Origin: Sulfitobacter sp. DFL-14 | GTDB lineage: Bacteria > Pseudomonadota > Alphaproteobacteria > Rhodobacterales > Rhodobacteraceae | NCBI RefSeq assembly: GCF_003335585.1 | Contig: NZ_QBFD01000015.1 | Coordinates: 722,122-786,121 of the forward strand | Direction of reading: 5' to 3' | Length of the DNA: 64,000 bases | In this document: piece after piece, positions 53,494 through 62,449 of the stretch | How positions within the stretch are numbered: position 1 is the first letter of the stretch | Layout of the letters: each line of letters begins with the position of its first letter | Program-made: the position numbers and the translations under genes | Notes under the pieces: generated by a model | What the model saw: the letters and a program-made list of their open reading frames with translations, nothing else | What the model was told of the DNA's origin: nothing | Database searches by the model: none

Positions 53494-54015
53494 ATGAAAA
53501 CCCTTTTCACCCGCTATGCCGACACGATGGACCGCATCAGCGTCTTCATCGGACAGGCTTGTTCAGTCCTGCTGTTTGCCTGCATCGTCGCCTCGGCCGC
53601 GGAAGTGGTCATGCGTTATGGCTTCGACATGCCGACCGTGTGGTCCACGGAACTTGCCATGACCCTGTGTGCAACGGCTTGGGTACTTTCTGTCGGCTTC
53701 GTCACCCAACGCAACCGTCATATCTCGATCACGATGCTGGAACTGGTGGTCGGGCCAAAAGTCTGGCGTATCTTTCGCCTGATCCAGATGCTGATCGCTT
53801 TTGGTGCGGTGCTGGTGCTGACAATGGCACTGTGGAAGCCCGCGATCAAAGTTCTGGGGCGCACTGAGTATTCGGGCACAGCGTTCAATTCAATCCAGCC
53901 TACGATCTTCAAGGTTCTGATCGTCATCGGCTGCATTCTTTATCTCGCGCAACTCGTGGCCAACATCATCCGCTGGGTTCAGCGCACCGAAGGAGATCTG
54001 TCCGGTGGGCATTGA
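53494..54015 (+). CDS. TRAP transporter small permease (DctQ family)
   Basis: 173 residues and four transmembrane segments. The DctQ motif VMRYGFDMPTVWSTELA is present. It overlaps the large permease by 11 bp. Confidence 0.92.
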   Translation: MKTLFTRYADTMDRISVFIGQACSVLLFACIVASAAEVVMRYGFDMPTVWSTELAMTLCATAWVLSVGFVTQRNRHISITMLELVVGPKVWRIFRLIQMLIAFGAVLVLTMALWKPAIKVLGRTEYSGTAFNSIQPTIFKVLIVIGCILYLAQLVANIIRWVQRTEGDLSGGH

Positions 54016-55321
54016 AATCATCACCCTGCTGATCGTACTGGCGCTCTTGTCGCTGATGGCGGTCGGCGTGCCTTTGGGCATCACGACACTTACGGTTTCA
54101 CTGGTCACGGCAATCTTGTATTTCGGGCCACGCGCCGGATATTTCATCGTCGCGGCCAATGTCAGCGAAGTCATGCACAAATACGAGCTGATCGCGGTGC
54201 CTTTCTTTGTGTTCATGGCCAATGTTTTGGAACGATCGGGGATTGCCAAATCGCTATTTGATTCAATGGCAATCATGGGCGGGCGTTTCCGCGGCTCTGT
54301 TGGTGTGCAGACTTGCGTTGTTGCCGTTGTTTTGGCGGCCATGTCCGGCATCATGGGCGGCGAAATTGTGATGCTTGGCCTCATCGCCTTGCCCCAGATG
54401 TTGCGGCTTGGCTATGACAAAAAGCTGTCGATCGGCATCATCTGTGCCGCCGGGGCACTTGCCACGCTGATCCCGCCTTCTGTCGTCCTGATCATCTACG
54501 GGTTAGCGGCACAGGTTTCGATCACCAAACTCTTCGCGGCCTCTGCCGTGCCGGGCCTGATGCTGGCGCTGATGTATGTGACTTATATCCTCGTGCGGGT
54601 CCGCCTGAACCCCGCACTTGCCCCGATCTACGACATTCCCGAAACCGGGCTCCCTTTCTTTCAGCGGCTTAAATATCTCAAGGGCGTCATCTTGCCGGGT
54701 ATTCTGATCGGAACGGTTCTGGGGGTCATCTATTCGGGCATTGCCACGGTGACAGAAGCGGCGGCGATTGGTGCGGTAGGTGCGTTGGTCGTAGCCGGGC
54801 TGCGCCGCGAGCTGAGCTGGGTCATGGTGCGCGACGCAATGCGCCAGACCGTGCTGACCGTGGGGTCAATCATCTGGCTGGTGCTGGGTGCTATTTCCCT
54901 GATTGGAATCTACAACCGGATCGGCGGCGGTGAATTTCTGCGCGGCGTGCTGACAGGCCTCGATATGGCACCGATCATGGTGATCGTGGTCATGATGCTG
55001 ATCATCATGTTACTTGGCACATTTCTGGAATGGATCGCAATCATCTTCATCACGGTGCCGATCTTTGCCCCCGTCGTCAGCGACCTTGGTTTTGATCCGA
55101 TCTGGTTCGGCGTCCTGTTCGCGATGAACATTCAAATCTACTACCTTTCGCCACCTTTTGGTCCGGCCTGTTTCTTTCTCAAATCCGTGGCCCCCAAAGG
55201 CATCGAACTACAGGACATCTTCGTTGCGGTGCTGCCTTTCATCGCGTTGCAGGCACTGGGACTATTCATTGTCCTGTTTTTCCCCGACGTGGCGCTGTGG
55301 CTGCCATCCATACTCGACTAA
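54005..55321 (+). CDS. TRAP transporter large permease (DctM family)
   Basis: 438 residues, about 12 membrane segments, GTG start. DctM motifs: VPLGITTLTVSLV, IMGGRFRGSVG, CAAGALATLIPPSVVLIIYG and GIATVTEAAAIGAVGAL. Together with the binding protein and small permease it makes a complete Na+-driven TRAP importer. Confidence 0.93.
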   Translation: MGIEIITLLIVLALLSLMAVGVPLGITTLTVSLVTAILYFGPRAGYFIVAANVSEVMHKYELIAVPFFVFMANVLERSGIAKSLFDSMAIMGGRFRGSVGVQTCVVAVVLAAMSGIMGGEIVMLGLIALPQMLRLGYDKKLSIGIICAAGALATLIPPSVVLIIYGLAAQVSITKLFAASAVPGLMLALMYVTYILVRVRLNPALAPIYDIPETGLPFFQRLKYLKGVILPGILIGTVLGVIYSGIATVTEAAAIGAVGALVVAGLRRELSWVMVRDAMRQTVLTVGSIIWLVLGAISLIGIYNRIGGGEFLRGVLTGLDMAPIMVIVVMMLIIMLLGTFLEWIAIIFITVPIFAPVVSDLGFDPIWFGVLFAMNIQIYYLSPPFGPACFFLKSVAPKGIELQDIFVAVLPFIALQALGLFIVLFFPDVALWLPSILD

Positions 55322-55331
55322 GGAGGTTTTA

Positions 55332-55493
55332 ATGACAGAACCCAATCTGACAAGGCAGGACGAAGACATCTCGGCCCCCGAATACACCGCCGAAGACCTG
55401 CAGGGCCATCATGATTTCGGCAACTGGCCCGAAGTGTTCGGAGTACTGCTGACCGCTTTTCTTGTCTGGCTGATTTTTACACTTAACGGATGA
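55332..55493 (+). CDS. 53-residue membrane protein of the TRAP operon
   Basis: A short gene with a perfect AGGAGG 4 nt before the ATG. The first 33 residues are acidic and polar (MTEPNLTRQDEDISAPEYTA) and the last 20 form one transmembrane helix (FGVLLTAFLVWLIFTLNG). It sits 10 bp after the large permease and overlaps the dehydratase start as ATGA. Probably an accessory subunit or regulator of the transporter; family not recognised. Confidence 0.75.
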   Translation: MTEPNLTRQDEDISAPEYTAEDLQGHHDFGNWPEVFGVLLTAFLVWLIFTLNG

Positions 55494-57232
55494 CCAATAT
55501 GACCCGCAAATCACCCCAGGACCTTCGCTCTGCCCGCTGGTTCGCACCGGACGATCTGCGCAGCTTTGGCCATCGCAGCCGGATGATGCAGCTTGGGTAC
55601 GGCGAAGAAGACTTTCGCGACCGTCCTGTCATTGGCATCCTGAATACCTGGTCAGAACTTAACACCTGCCACAGCCACTTTCGTGAACGCGCGCAGGATG
55701 TGAAGCGTGGCGTGTTGCAGGCAGGCGGTTTCCCGGTGGAAATGCCGGCGCTGTCCATTGACGAAAGCAACATCAAGCCGACCTCAATGCTGTACCGCAA
55801 CATGCTGGCGATGGAGACAGAGGAGATGATCCGCTGTCACCCGCTTGACGGTGTGGTGCTGATGGGCGGCTGCGACAAGACCACGCCGGGTCTGGTCATG
55901 GGCGCGATCAGTGCGGGCGTCCCCATGATCTATCTGCCTGCCGGCCCGATGTTGCGCGGCAACTACGCGGGCAAATTCTTGGGGTCCGGGTCGGATGCCT
56001 GGAAATACTGGGACGAACGCCGCGCAGGCAATATCCCAGACGCCGAGTGGCAGGGCGTGCAAGGTGGCATCGCGCGGTCTGCAGGCACCTGCATGACCAT
56101 GGGCACAGCCTCGACGATGACCGCTATTGCCGACGCGATGGGACTGACGCTGCCCGGTGCCTCTTCGATTCCCGCCGTAGACAGCAATCACCAGCGCATG
56201 TCCGCAACCTGCGGCCGTCGCATCGTGGAGATGGTGTGGGAAGATCTGACGCCCGACAAGATTATCAACGATGGGGCGTGCCGCAACGCCGCCATTGTCG
56301 CGATGGCAACGGGCTGTTCAACAAATGCCGTCGTCCACCTTATCGCGATGGCGCGCCGCGCGGGCGTGCCCATGCAGCTTGAAGATCTGGACGAGTTGGG
56401 CCGCATCACGCCGTTGATCGCCAACGTGCGCCCCTCCGGCAAAGACTATCTTATGGAAGATTTCTACTACGCCGGCGGTCTGCGCGCGCTGATGAAGCAG
56501 ATCGAGGCGCGCCTTGATACTTCGTGCATGACCGTTACCGGGAGAACAATGGGCGAAAATCTTGAAGGGGCCGAGGTTTATAACGACGACGTGATCCGCC
56601 CGTTGTCGAACCCGGTTTACAAGGAAGGATCGCTTGCGGTGCTCAAGGGCAATCTTTGCCCTTCTGGTGCAGTCATCAAGCCCGCCGCCTGCGACCCGAA
56701 GTTCCACGTTCACGAAGGTCCTGCGCTGGTCTTTGACAACTATCCCGACATGAAAAAGGCCGTTGATGACGAAACCCTCGACATCACTCCTGAGCATGTG
56801 ATGGTGCTGCGCAACGCCGGGCCGCTTGGCGGTCCGGGCTTTCCTGAATGGGGCATGCTGCCGATCCCGAAGGCGCTGATCAAGCAGGGCCATCGCGACA
56901 TGCTGCGGCTGTCTGATGCGCGGATGTCCGGCACCTCCTACGGGGCCTGTGTGCTGCACATGGCTCCCGAGTCGTATATCGGCGGCCCATTGGCGCTGTT
57001 GAAAACCGGCGACATTATCCGCCTCGATCTGCCAAACCGCACGCTTGACATGTTGGTGAACGAAGACGAACTCGCCGCCCGCCGGGCAGCACTTGTGCTG
57101 CCAAAGCCGCGCTTTGAACGCGGCTGGGGTTGGATGTTTTCGCGCCACGTCACGCAAGCCGACCAAGGTTGCGACTTTGATTTCCTGCAATCCGACTTTG
57201 GCCGCACCGCCGGCGAACCTGAAATCTTTTAG
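55490..57232 (+). CDS. IlvD/Edd-family sugar-acid dehydratase (pentonate/arabinonate type)
   Basis: 580 residues. The three Fe-S cysteines are visible: NTCHSHF (Cys60), GGCDKTTP (Cys128) and SAGTCMTMGTAST (Cys201). The sequence is nearer to L-arabonate/D-xylonate dehydratases than to biosynthetic IlvD, e.g. NTWSELNTCHSHFRERAQDV. It would convert an aldonate to the 2-keto-3-deoxy acid. TRAP import upstream and an aldehyde dehydrogenase downstream support catabolism. Confidence 0.9.
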   Translation: MTNMTRKSPQDLRSARWFAPDDLRSFGHRSRMMQLGYGEEDFRDRPVIGILNTWSELNTCHSHFRERAQDVKRGVLQAGGFPVEMPALSIDESNIKPTSMLYRNMLAMETEEMIRCHPLDGVVLMGGCDKTTPGLVMGAISAGVPMIYLPAGPMLRGNYAGKFLGSGSDAWKYWDERRAGNIPDAEWQGVQGGIARSAGTCMTMGTASTMTAIADAMGLTLPGASSIPAVDSNHQRMSATCGRRIVEMVWEDLTPDKIINDGACRNAAIVAMATGCSTNAVVHLIAMARRAGVPMQLEDLDELGRITPLIANVRPSGKDYLMEDFYYAGGLRALMKQIEARLDTSCMTVTGRTMGENLEGAEVYNDDVIRPLSNPVYKEGSLAVLKGNLCPSGAVIKPAACDPKFHVHEGPALVFDNYPDMKKAVDDETLDITPEHVMVLRNAGPLGGPGFPEWGMLPIPKALIKQGHRDMLRLSDARMSGTSYGACVLHMAPESYIGGPLALLKTGDIIRLDLPNRTLDMLVNEDELAARRAALVLPKPRFERGWGWMFSRHVTQADQGCDFDFLQSDFGRTAGEPEIF

Positions 57233-57242
57233 GAAGACTACC

Positions 57243-57968
57243 ATGACCGATTACACCCTGTCCGACGACACCCGTGACAAGCTCAAGCGCGCCTCGACCG
57301 CCTCTGTCGCGTCACAGCTTTACAAGCGCGGCTTGCGCAACCAGTTCATTCAAGGGGTCCGTCCGGTGACGGCCAAGGACGAACGCATGGTCGGCCAGGC
57401 CTTTACCCTGCGCTACATTCCCGCCCGCGAGGACCGCAACCTGATGGAGGTGTTCAAGAACCCTGAACATCCGCAGCGCGTGGCCGTTGAAACCTGCCCA
57501 CCCGGCTATGTGCTGGTGATGGACGGCCGCAAAGATGCCTCTGCCGCGACCGCAGGGTCGATCCTTGTCACGAGGATGGCCGTGCGCGGCTGCGCCGGCT
57601 TGGTGACAGACGGCGGCCTGCGCGATGCGGCAGGCATCGGTGCGCTTGACATGCCAACATTCTTCGGCGGCCCATCTGCTCCCACAAACCTGACCAAACA
57701 CGAAGCGCTGGACATCAACGTTCCCATTGGCTGCGGTGATGTTGCAGTGTTTCCGGGCGATGTGATCGTGGGGGATGGCGACGGCGTCATGGTGATCCCG
57801 GCCCATCTTGCCGACGAGGTCGCAGAGGCCTGCGCGGGCATGGAAAGCTTTGAGGATTTCGTGCTGGAGGAAGTTCAGGCCGGGACTTCGATCATCGGCC
57901 TTTACCCCTGCACCAAAGACGAGAACCAACGAAAATACGACGCTTGGCGCGCCAAAACAGGACGCTAA
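57243..57968 (+). CDS. RraA-fold protein (HMG aldolase / dehydratase-like family)
   Basis: 241 residues. The RraA-like core GCAGLVTDGGLRDAAGIGAL and the PGDVIVGDGDGVMVIP segment are complete, including the Arg-Asp metal-binding pair (GGLRDA). RraA-like enzymes include aldolases, decarboxylases and dehydratase partners for keto acids. Here it takes the place where a KDPG/DapA-type dehydratase would stand in a Weimberg route. The N-terminal 30 residues exceed those of true RNase E regulators. Confidence 0.85.
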   Translation: MTDYTLSDDTRDKLKRASTASVASQLYKRGLRNQFIQGVRPVTAKDERMVGQAFTLRYIPAREDRNLMEVFKNPEHPQRVAVETCPPGYVLVMDGRKDASAATAGSILVTRMAVRGCAGLVTDGGLRDAAGIGALDMPTFFGGPSAPTNLTKHEALDINVPIGCGDVAVFPGDVIVGDGDGVMVIPAHLADEVAEACAGMESFEDFVLEEVQAGTSIIGLYPCTKDENQRKYDAWRAKTGR

Positions 57969-58012
57969 GCCAAGCACCACATCACGTAGAATAGACTGAG
58001 AAGGAAACGAAA

Positions 58013-59533
58013 ATGGACGGCACATCTGCTGATTTCACCCCCCACGGCAAGCACCTGATCGCAGGGGACTGGGTCGCGGGTGAAGCGACCTTCGCCTCTG
58101 AGCCAGCACATGGAAAAGCGTTCAACTACGCCGTTGGCACCCCCGCGTTGATTGATCGCGCCTGTACCGCCGCCGAAGATGCTTTTTGGAGCTTCGGTTA
58201 TACCATAGCTAACACGCGTGCAGATTTCCTGGATGCCATCGCTGACGAGATAGAGGCACGCGGCCCTCAGATCACCGCAATCGGCACGTCCGAATCCGGG
58301 CTGCCCTCAGCCCGCCTTGAGGGTGAGCGTGGGCGAACCACAGGCCAATTGCGTCTGTTCGCCAGTCACATCCGCAAGGGTGACTATCTCGACAGACGTC
58401 ACGACAAGGCACTGCCGGACCGTCAACCGCTGCCCCGCCCCGACATGGTGATGATCCAGCGTCCCATCGGTCCCGTCGCGGTCTTTGGCGCATCGAACTT
58501 CCCTCTCGCCTTTTCGACTGCGGGCGGCGACACGGCTGCCGCACTCGCGGCGGGCTGTCCGGTTGTGGTCAAAGGTCATTCCGCCCATCCAGGCACCGGC
58601 GAGATTATTGCCGAATCTATCCATGCTGCCATCGCGACCTGTGGCATGCACCCCGGTGTTTTCTCTTTGATCCAGGGGGGAAAGCGCGACGTGGGTCAGG
58701 CGCTGGTCCAGCATCCGCTGATCAAGGCCGTGGGCTTCACAGGGTCCCTTGCTGGTGGACGCGCGCTGTTTGATCTGTGCTCGCAACGTCCTGAACCGAT
58801 CCCTTTCTTCGGCGAGCTTGGATCAGTGAACCCGATGTTTGTCCTCCCCGCCGCTTTGGCTGCTCGCGGGGCAGCGATTGGCGAAGGCTGGGCCGGCTCA
58901 CTCACGATGGGCGCGGGTCAGTTCTGCACCAACCCCGGGATTGCCGTGATCGCAGAAGGAGCCGAGGGCGATGCGTTTGTCGCCGCAGCAACCGAAGCGC
59001 TGCGTAAAGTTGGCCCTCAGGTGATGCTAACAAACGGAATTGCAACTGCTTACAAGGACGGCAAAGCCCGCTTTGAGGGGCGCAATGCAGTCAAGCCGGT
59101 CCTGCGCAATGACGACGAGGGACGGCACGCGTCCCCAAACCTTTTTGAGACGGACGCTGACAGCTATCTGCAAGATCATGGTTTGGGCGAAGAGGTATTT
59201 GGCCCCCTTGGACTTGTCGTCCGCGTGGCCGATGCCACCGAGATGGAAACCCTTGCAAAAGGTTTCGAAGGTCAGCTTACCGCGACACTTCACATGGATA
59301 AGAACGATACAGCGTCCGCCCGCCGTCTGCTGCCGATCCTTGAACGCAAGGCGGGCCGCATCCTGGTCAACGGCTTTCCCACCGGCGTCGAAGTGGCTGA
59401 TGCCATGGTGCATGGTGGCCCGTATCCCGCGTCGACGAATTTCGGGGCCACCTCAGTCGGGACATTGTCGATCAGGCGCTTCCTGCGGCCCGTGTGCTAT
59501 CAGAACGTCGCACCAGAGTTGCTCCCTGAGTAG
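58013..59533 (+). CDS. 2,5-dioxovalerate (alpha-ketoglutarate semialdehyde) dehydrogenase
   Basis: 506-residue NADP-type aldehyde dehydrogenase. Signature of this branch: FGASNFPLAFSTAGGDTAAA, FFGELGSVNP and the catalytic Cys in GAGQFCTNPG. It oxidises 2-oxoglutarate semialdehyde to 2-oxoglutarate, the last step of non-phosphorylative pentonate degradation. The start ATG 58013 is preceded by GAAGGA at the end of the 44-bp spacer. Confidence 0.87.
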   Translation: MDGTSADFTPHGKHLIAGDWVAGEATFASEPAHGKAFNYAVGTPALIDRACTAAEDAFWSFGYTIANTRADFLDAIADEIEARGPQITAIGTSESGLPSARLEGERGRTTGQLRLFASHIRKGDYLDRRHDKALPDRQPLPRPDMVMIQRPIGPVAVFGASNFPLAFSTAGGDTAAALAAGCPVVVKGHSAHPGTGEIIAESIHAAIATCGMHPGVFSLIQGGKRDVGQALVQHPLIKAVGFTGSLAGGRALFDLCSQRPEPIPFFGELGSVNPMFVLPAALAARGAAIGEGWAGSLTMGAGQFCTNPGIAVIAEGAEGDAFVAAATEALRKVGPQVMLTNGIATAYKDGKARFEGRNAVKPVLRNDDEGRHASPNLFETDADSYLQDHGLGEEVFGPLGLVVRVADATEMETLAKGFEGQLTATLHMDKNDTASARRLLPILERKAGRILVNGFPTGVEVADAMVHGGPYPASTNFGATSVGTLSIRRFLRPVCYQNVAPELLPE

Positions 59534-59605
59534 AGCGACCCACCACAAATCAGCTTGTCCCGAGGGCATCGTCTGAAGATCGCACGCGATATAGCTGTCA
59601 AATCA

Positions 59606-59908
59606 CGCTCGCAGGCGTTGGAGCACCGAAGGCATATGGGCTTAAACAACAGATCTGAAGGCGCGCATAGACCGACGCGGCGCCGAGAAAAGATCCCTCT
59701 CATGGTTTGCAAGCAAACCACAGCCGGGCAATGCATGGCCCGCTTCAAATCGCCCGGCCAAGCACAGCTCTTTTTCTCTATCCATGATCAAGCCCAAACC
59801 GTATTTCGCTCCCGCCGTCACAAACTTTCCGCCCCAGCCTATCGACAATCTCGGTCAGATGCTCACGGCATTTGGAACGACATCACGAGCGAGTTGAAAG
59901 CCGTATGA
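59606..59908 (+). pseudogene. IS6-family transposase C-terminal relic with short insertion
   Basis: GLNNRSEGAHRPTRRREK, then after an extra stretch of about 14 codons MARFKSPGQAQLFFSIHD and YRQSRSDAHGIWNDITSEL. The extra bases (59696-59735) contain the palindrome TGGTTTGCAAGCAAACCA. The N-terminal half is absent. Confidence 0.7.
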
Positions 59909-60113
59909 CCAAGGGTGTGGGGGCGTTGTCGGCAGAATCCAATAAGTTGACGATGCCCTGCAACGTCCGCTCAGCCGCCGTTGGCCCCAGAAACTCGCTG
60001 GGTTTCCCAAGCAAACTTGTCAGAAGTCCGCTAGGAGCCCATTGTGCCTTTTGACATCTCTCACCTGATGCTGCCTTCTAATCAAAATTGTAAAAAGCAA
60101 AGTGAGGTACAGA

Positions 60114-60470
60114 GTGGACCCTGATCTAGAGAAGCAGAGAAATGAGACGTTCTGGGTTTTCAATGACATTGCATCTAAGAACCCGATCCCAGAAATGGCT
60201 ATTGTTGACTTCCATATGATCCCTTCAAATTCCCATGCTGAGTGGGAGAAGATGAGCAAAGAGCTGCAGGGTCAGGGGTTTACCGTAGAACGGCATGACG
60301 ACCCGGAAGGACCGATGATGGAAATCCGCACACGACCACTTGCTCTCAGTGCTGAAGTAATTTGGGAATATGAAGAACGTCTGACTTTGCTGGCGAGGCG
60401 ATACAACTTCAAACCAGATGGGTGGGGTTTTTCTGGCGTATCCACAAACGAGGGTTTCGTTGGCGTCTGA
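60114..60470 (+). CDS. rraB: Ribonuclease E inhibitor RraB-family protein
   Basis: 118 residues. Pattern of RraB: MAIVDFHMIPSNSHAEWEKM, GFTVERHD, then a C-terminal LTLLARRYNFKPDGWGF with the DGW signature. Start is taken at GTG 60114, with GAGG 6-7 nt upstream; a GTG at 60102 would add four residues but has no such site. Lower GC than neighbours. The family binds RNase E and modulates mRNA decay. Confidence 0.75.
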   Translation: MDPDLEKQRNETFWVFNDIASKNPIPEMAIVDFHMIPSNSHAEWEKMSKELQGQGFTVERHDDPEGPMMEIRTRPLALSAEVIWEYEERLTLLARRYNFKPDGWGFSGVSTNEGFVGV

Positions 60471-60735
60471 TCAACAAGCGAATTTGCGATTGTATTGGAG
60501 CTTCGTACCTGTAGCAAAGTCCCGCAGAGCCGCCGTCTGACTAGAGAACTTGCTGCATGTGGTTCGCAATGACCGCTTTTCATGCCGCATCGCAGCGGGC
60601 GCGGGCGGTGTTGCCAGGCAGAAAGGCAGGCTTTGCAAAGTACACAAACTGCGCATTGCCGCCATTCGTGGTCATCACCACATTCGTCATTCCGTTTTCA
60701 CACCTGCCATTTTCCGCTTCGCCGCAATAGGTCTG

Positions 60736-61056
60736 TTAAGCCGCCTCGGCGCTGCCCCCTGCCCTGCCCGCCTCCGATCTGGCGATCAGATAATCACAGG
60801 CGCGCTGCGCATCGGCGGCGTGCTTGAAGATCGCGTTTTTGTCCGACCGAAGAACGCGCAGCCAGTTGTGAAGGTAGGCGGCATTCATCTCAAGCGTATG
60901 GGCTGTGAAGCCTAGCGTTTGCCCGAGGAACACGGAGGTCAGTTCCGCGACAATCTCCTCGCGCGCGTAAGAGGTATTGCCGAACTTCGAGAGCCCGAAA
61001 TCGCGGTTCAGTCGATGGGGGGCTTTCGTGGCATGGGCCTTATGCCAAAGTTGGGG
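60736..61056 (-). pseudogene. C-terminal fragment of an ArdC-type antirestriction/zincin protein
   Basis: Open frame from 61056 with HATKAPHRLNRDFGLSKFGN, then YAREEIVAELTSVFLGQTLG and NAAYLHNWLRVLRSDKNAIF ending in AQRACDYLIARSE. This is the C-terminal third of ArdC/DUF1738-type plasmid antirestriction proteins. The ssDNA-binding N-terminus and a normal HExxH are missing. The 265 bp between 60471 and 60735 show no gene. Confidence 0.65.
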
Positions 61057-61146
61057 TTATGCCGCCGTGAGAAGAAAAGATCTGCGAAATTTGGCAGATG
61101 CCTTGTTTGCGCGCGGCATAATCATGGATGCTCCGCGAGGCTAAGA

Positions 61147-61401
61147 TCAGGCTTCGCTTGGATCAGGCCCAAGCATCGCTACGAATTCTGAGAAGCTGTC
61201 CGCAACTGGGAAGAAGATTTGGGCCTCTTCATAGTCATCTTCATCTTGAAAGCCGGTGTCATCTATCAAGATCTGATCGTTGGGCGGGCTGTTGTGCGCG
61301 CGGATATAAGTTTTGCCGTGGATACCTCTTTGCTGTTCGAATTTTTTGATCTCGTCTGAAGACGTGGTGCTGTTTGTTGTCACGAATTTCATCGAGTCCA
61401 C
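61147..61401 (-). CDS. Short SUKH/SMI1-KNR4-like protein (possibly decayed)
   Basis: 84 residues. A helix SSDEIKKFEQQRGI is followed by an acidic stretch and IFFPVADSFSEFVAMLGP, the C-terminal pattern of SUKH-fold immunity proteins. The fold's middle appears shortened, so it may be internally deleted. Lower GC than the surrounding DNA. Confidence 0.4.
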   Translation of the reverse strand: MDSMKFVTTNSTTSSDEIKKFEQQRGIHGKTYIRAHNSPPNDQILIDDTGFQDEDDYEEAQIFFPVADSFSEFVAMLGPDPSEA

Positions 61402-61464
61402 GCTATCGAAGCACCACCTTGATGCCCAGATCGTTGATTTATCACGCTGGGAACAAGCTGCATC

Positions 61465-61788
61465 CTACGTGCATCTTCGACGTGGTGCCACGTCCATCCT
61501 GTGGCCGTCTGACATTTCCTGGGCGAGTTTGTCATGAGTGCAGGATGCAACAAGCCTCCTTACGCCGCCCAGATCTGCGCGGTTTTGAAACAAGGCCTTC
61601 GGAATGTTCTCTGCACCGTCAAACGCACGCTCGAGGCAATTCAGGAACCAGTTGACCCAAGCGGTGACATCAAGCCCGCCCTTTTGCGTCGTCCCGAACG
61701 AATTGTAGCAGGCGCTCCGCTCCTGCCGGATTTGGGTCGACATGGCGCAACAAGGCCCCCGGCCCCATGAACCCCAGCGTTCCGGCAC
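61465..61788 (-). pseudogene. C-terminal fragment of a Fic-family protein
   Basis: MSTQIRQERSACYNSFGTTQ followed by KGGLDVTAWVNWFLNCLERA matches the helix after the Fic core (pattern SaQIxxERxxYYxxLExTQKGxlDiTxWLxWFL). The catalytic HPFxxGNGR motif is absent, and similarity is lost after GAEN. Confidence 0.6.
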
Positions 61789-61794
61789 GGGTCG

Positions 61795-62103
61795 TCAGCC
61801 TTCTGACAGATACGCCGTCAAATTCTGATGGGCATGCAATATGCGGATGATCTCAACCCCCTGCCCTTCCTGTTGATAAATCACCAGATGCGCGCCGCTG
61901 GGATGGATATGCACAGGCGGCGAAAACTCGTTGCGCGCGCGGGCCATCTCGGGAAATTCGGCCAGCAGATCGAAAAGCGCGAACAGATTATCCGCATAGC
62001 GATCGGCCTGTGCGATCCCCCACCGTTCGACTCCATCACGCCAGATATTGCCAAGGTCGGCTTCTGCCGCAGGGCGAACAGTCCACCCGTTACTTTGTGC
62101 CAT
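61795..62103 (-). CDS. parE: ParE/RelE-family toxin
   Basis: 102 residues: WTVRPAAEADLGNIWRDGVE and ADRYADNLFALFDLLAEFPE, then GAHLVIYQQEGQGVEIIRIL. ParE toxins poison DNA gyrase. ATG 62103 overlaps the antitoxin stop by 14 bp. The pair lies beside the replication gene and is probably a plasmid-stabilising addiction module. Confidence 0.87.
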   Translation of the reverse strand: MAQSNGWTVRPAAEADLGNIWRDGVERWGIAQADRYADNLFALFDLLAEFPEMARARNEFSPPVHIHPSGAHLVIYQQEGQGVEIIRILHAHQNLTAYLSEG

Positions 62104-62335
62104 GCTGCCTGTGCATCCGGGCCTTGAACGCGTCGCGATCCAGCTCCGTTGGAGCACCACTGGCCAGCCCGGCGTCCACCGCCCCCTGAAGCTCTGCAAT
62201 TGCCTCCGTGCGGGCGCGATCGCGTCGGATCAGATCGCGCACATAGTCGCTGGAGTTTGCATAGCGTCCGGTTCTGGCCTGTTCTTCAACCCAGGTTTTC
62301 ATCGGATCCGGCAGAGAAATGTTCATGGTGCTCAT
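62090..62335 (-). CDS. parD: ParD-family ribbon-helix-helix antitoxin
   Basis: 81 residues. Ribbon STMNISLPDPMKTWVEEQAR, then SSDYVRDLIRRDR, typical of ParD. ATG 62335 follows GGAG by 6 nt. The C-terminal tail wraps the toxin. Usually autoregulates the operon. Confidence 0.9.
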   Translation of the reverse strand: MSTMNISLPDPMKTWVEEQARTGRYANSSDYVRDLIRRDRARTEAIAELQGAVDAGLASGAPTELDRDAFKARMHRQHGTK

Positions 62336-62449
62336 GTCTGTCTCCTTCCGGAAACATGTATGGCAATCTTTGCCATAATGCAACGCTGACGCCTTCGTTC
62401 AGCCCTCCACAACAAACACAATACGGCGCCCAGGACCCACGTCCTCGCT

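Noticed and set aside
60582..60700. Short minus-strand frame of about 36 codons (MTNVVMTTNGGNAQF start)
   Set aside because: No ribosome-binding site and no recognised family; it may be another piece of plasmid debris but cannot be supported.
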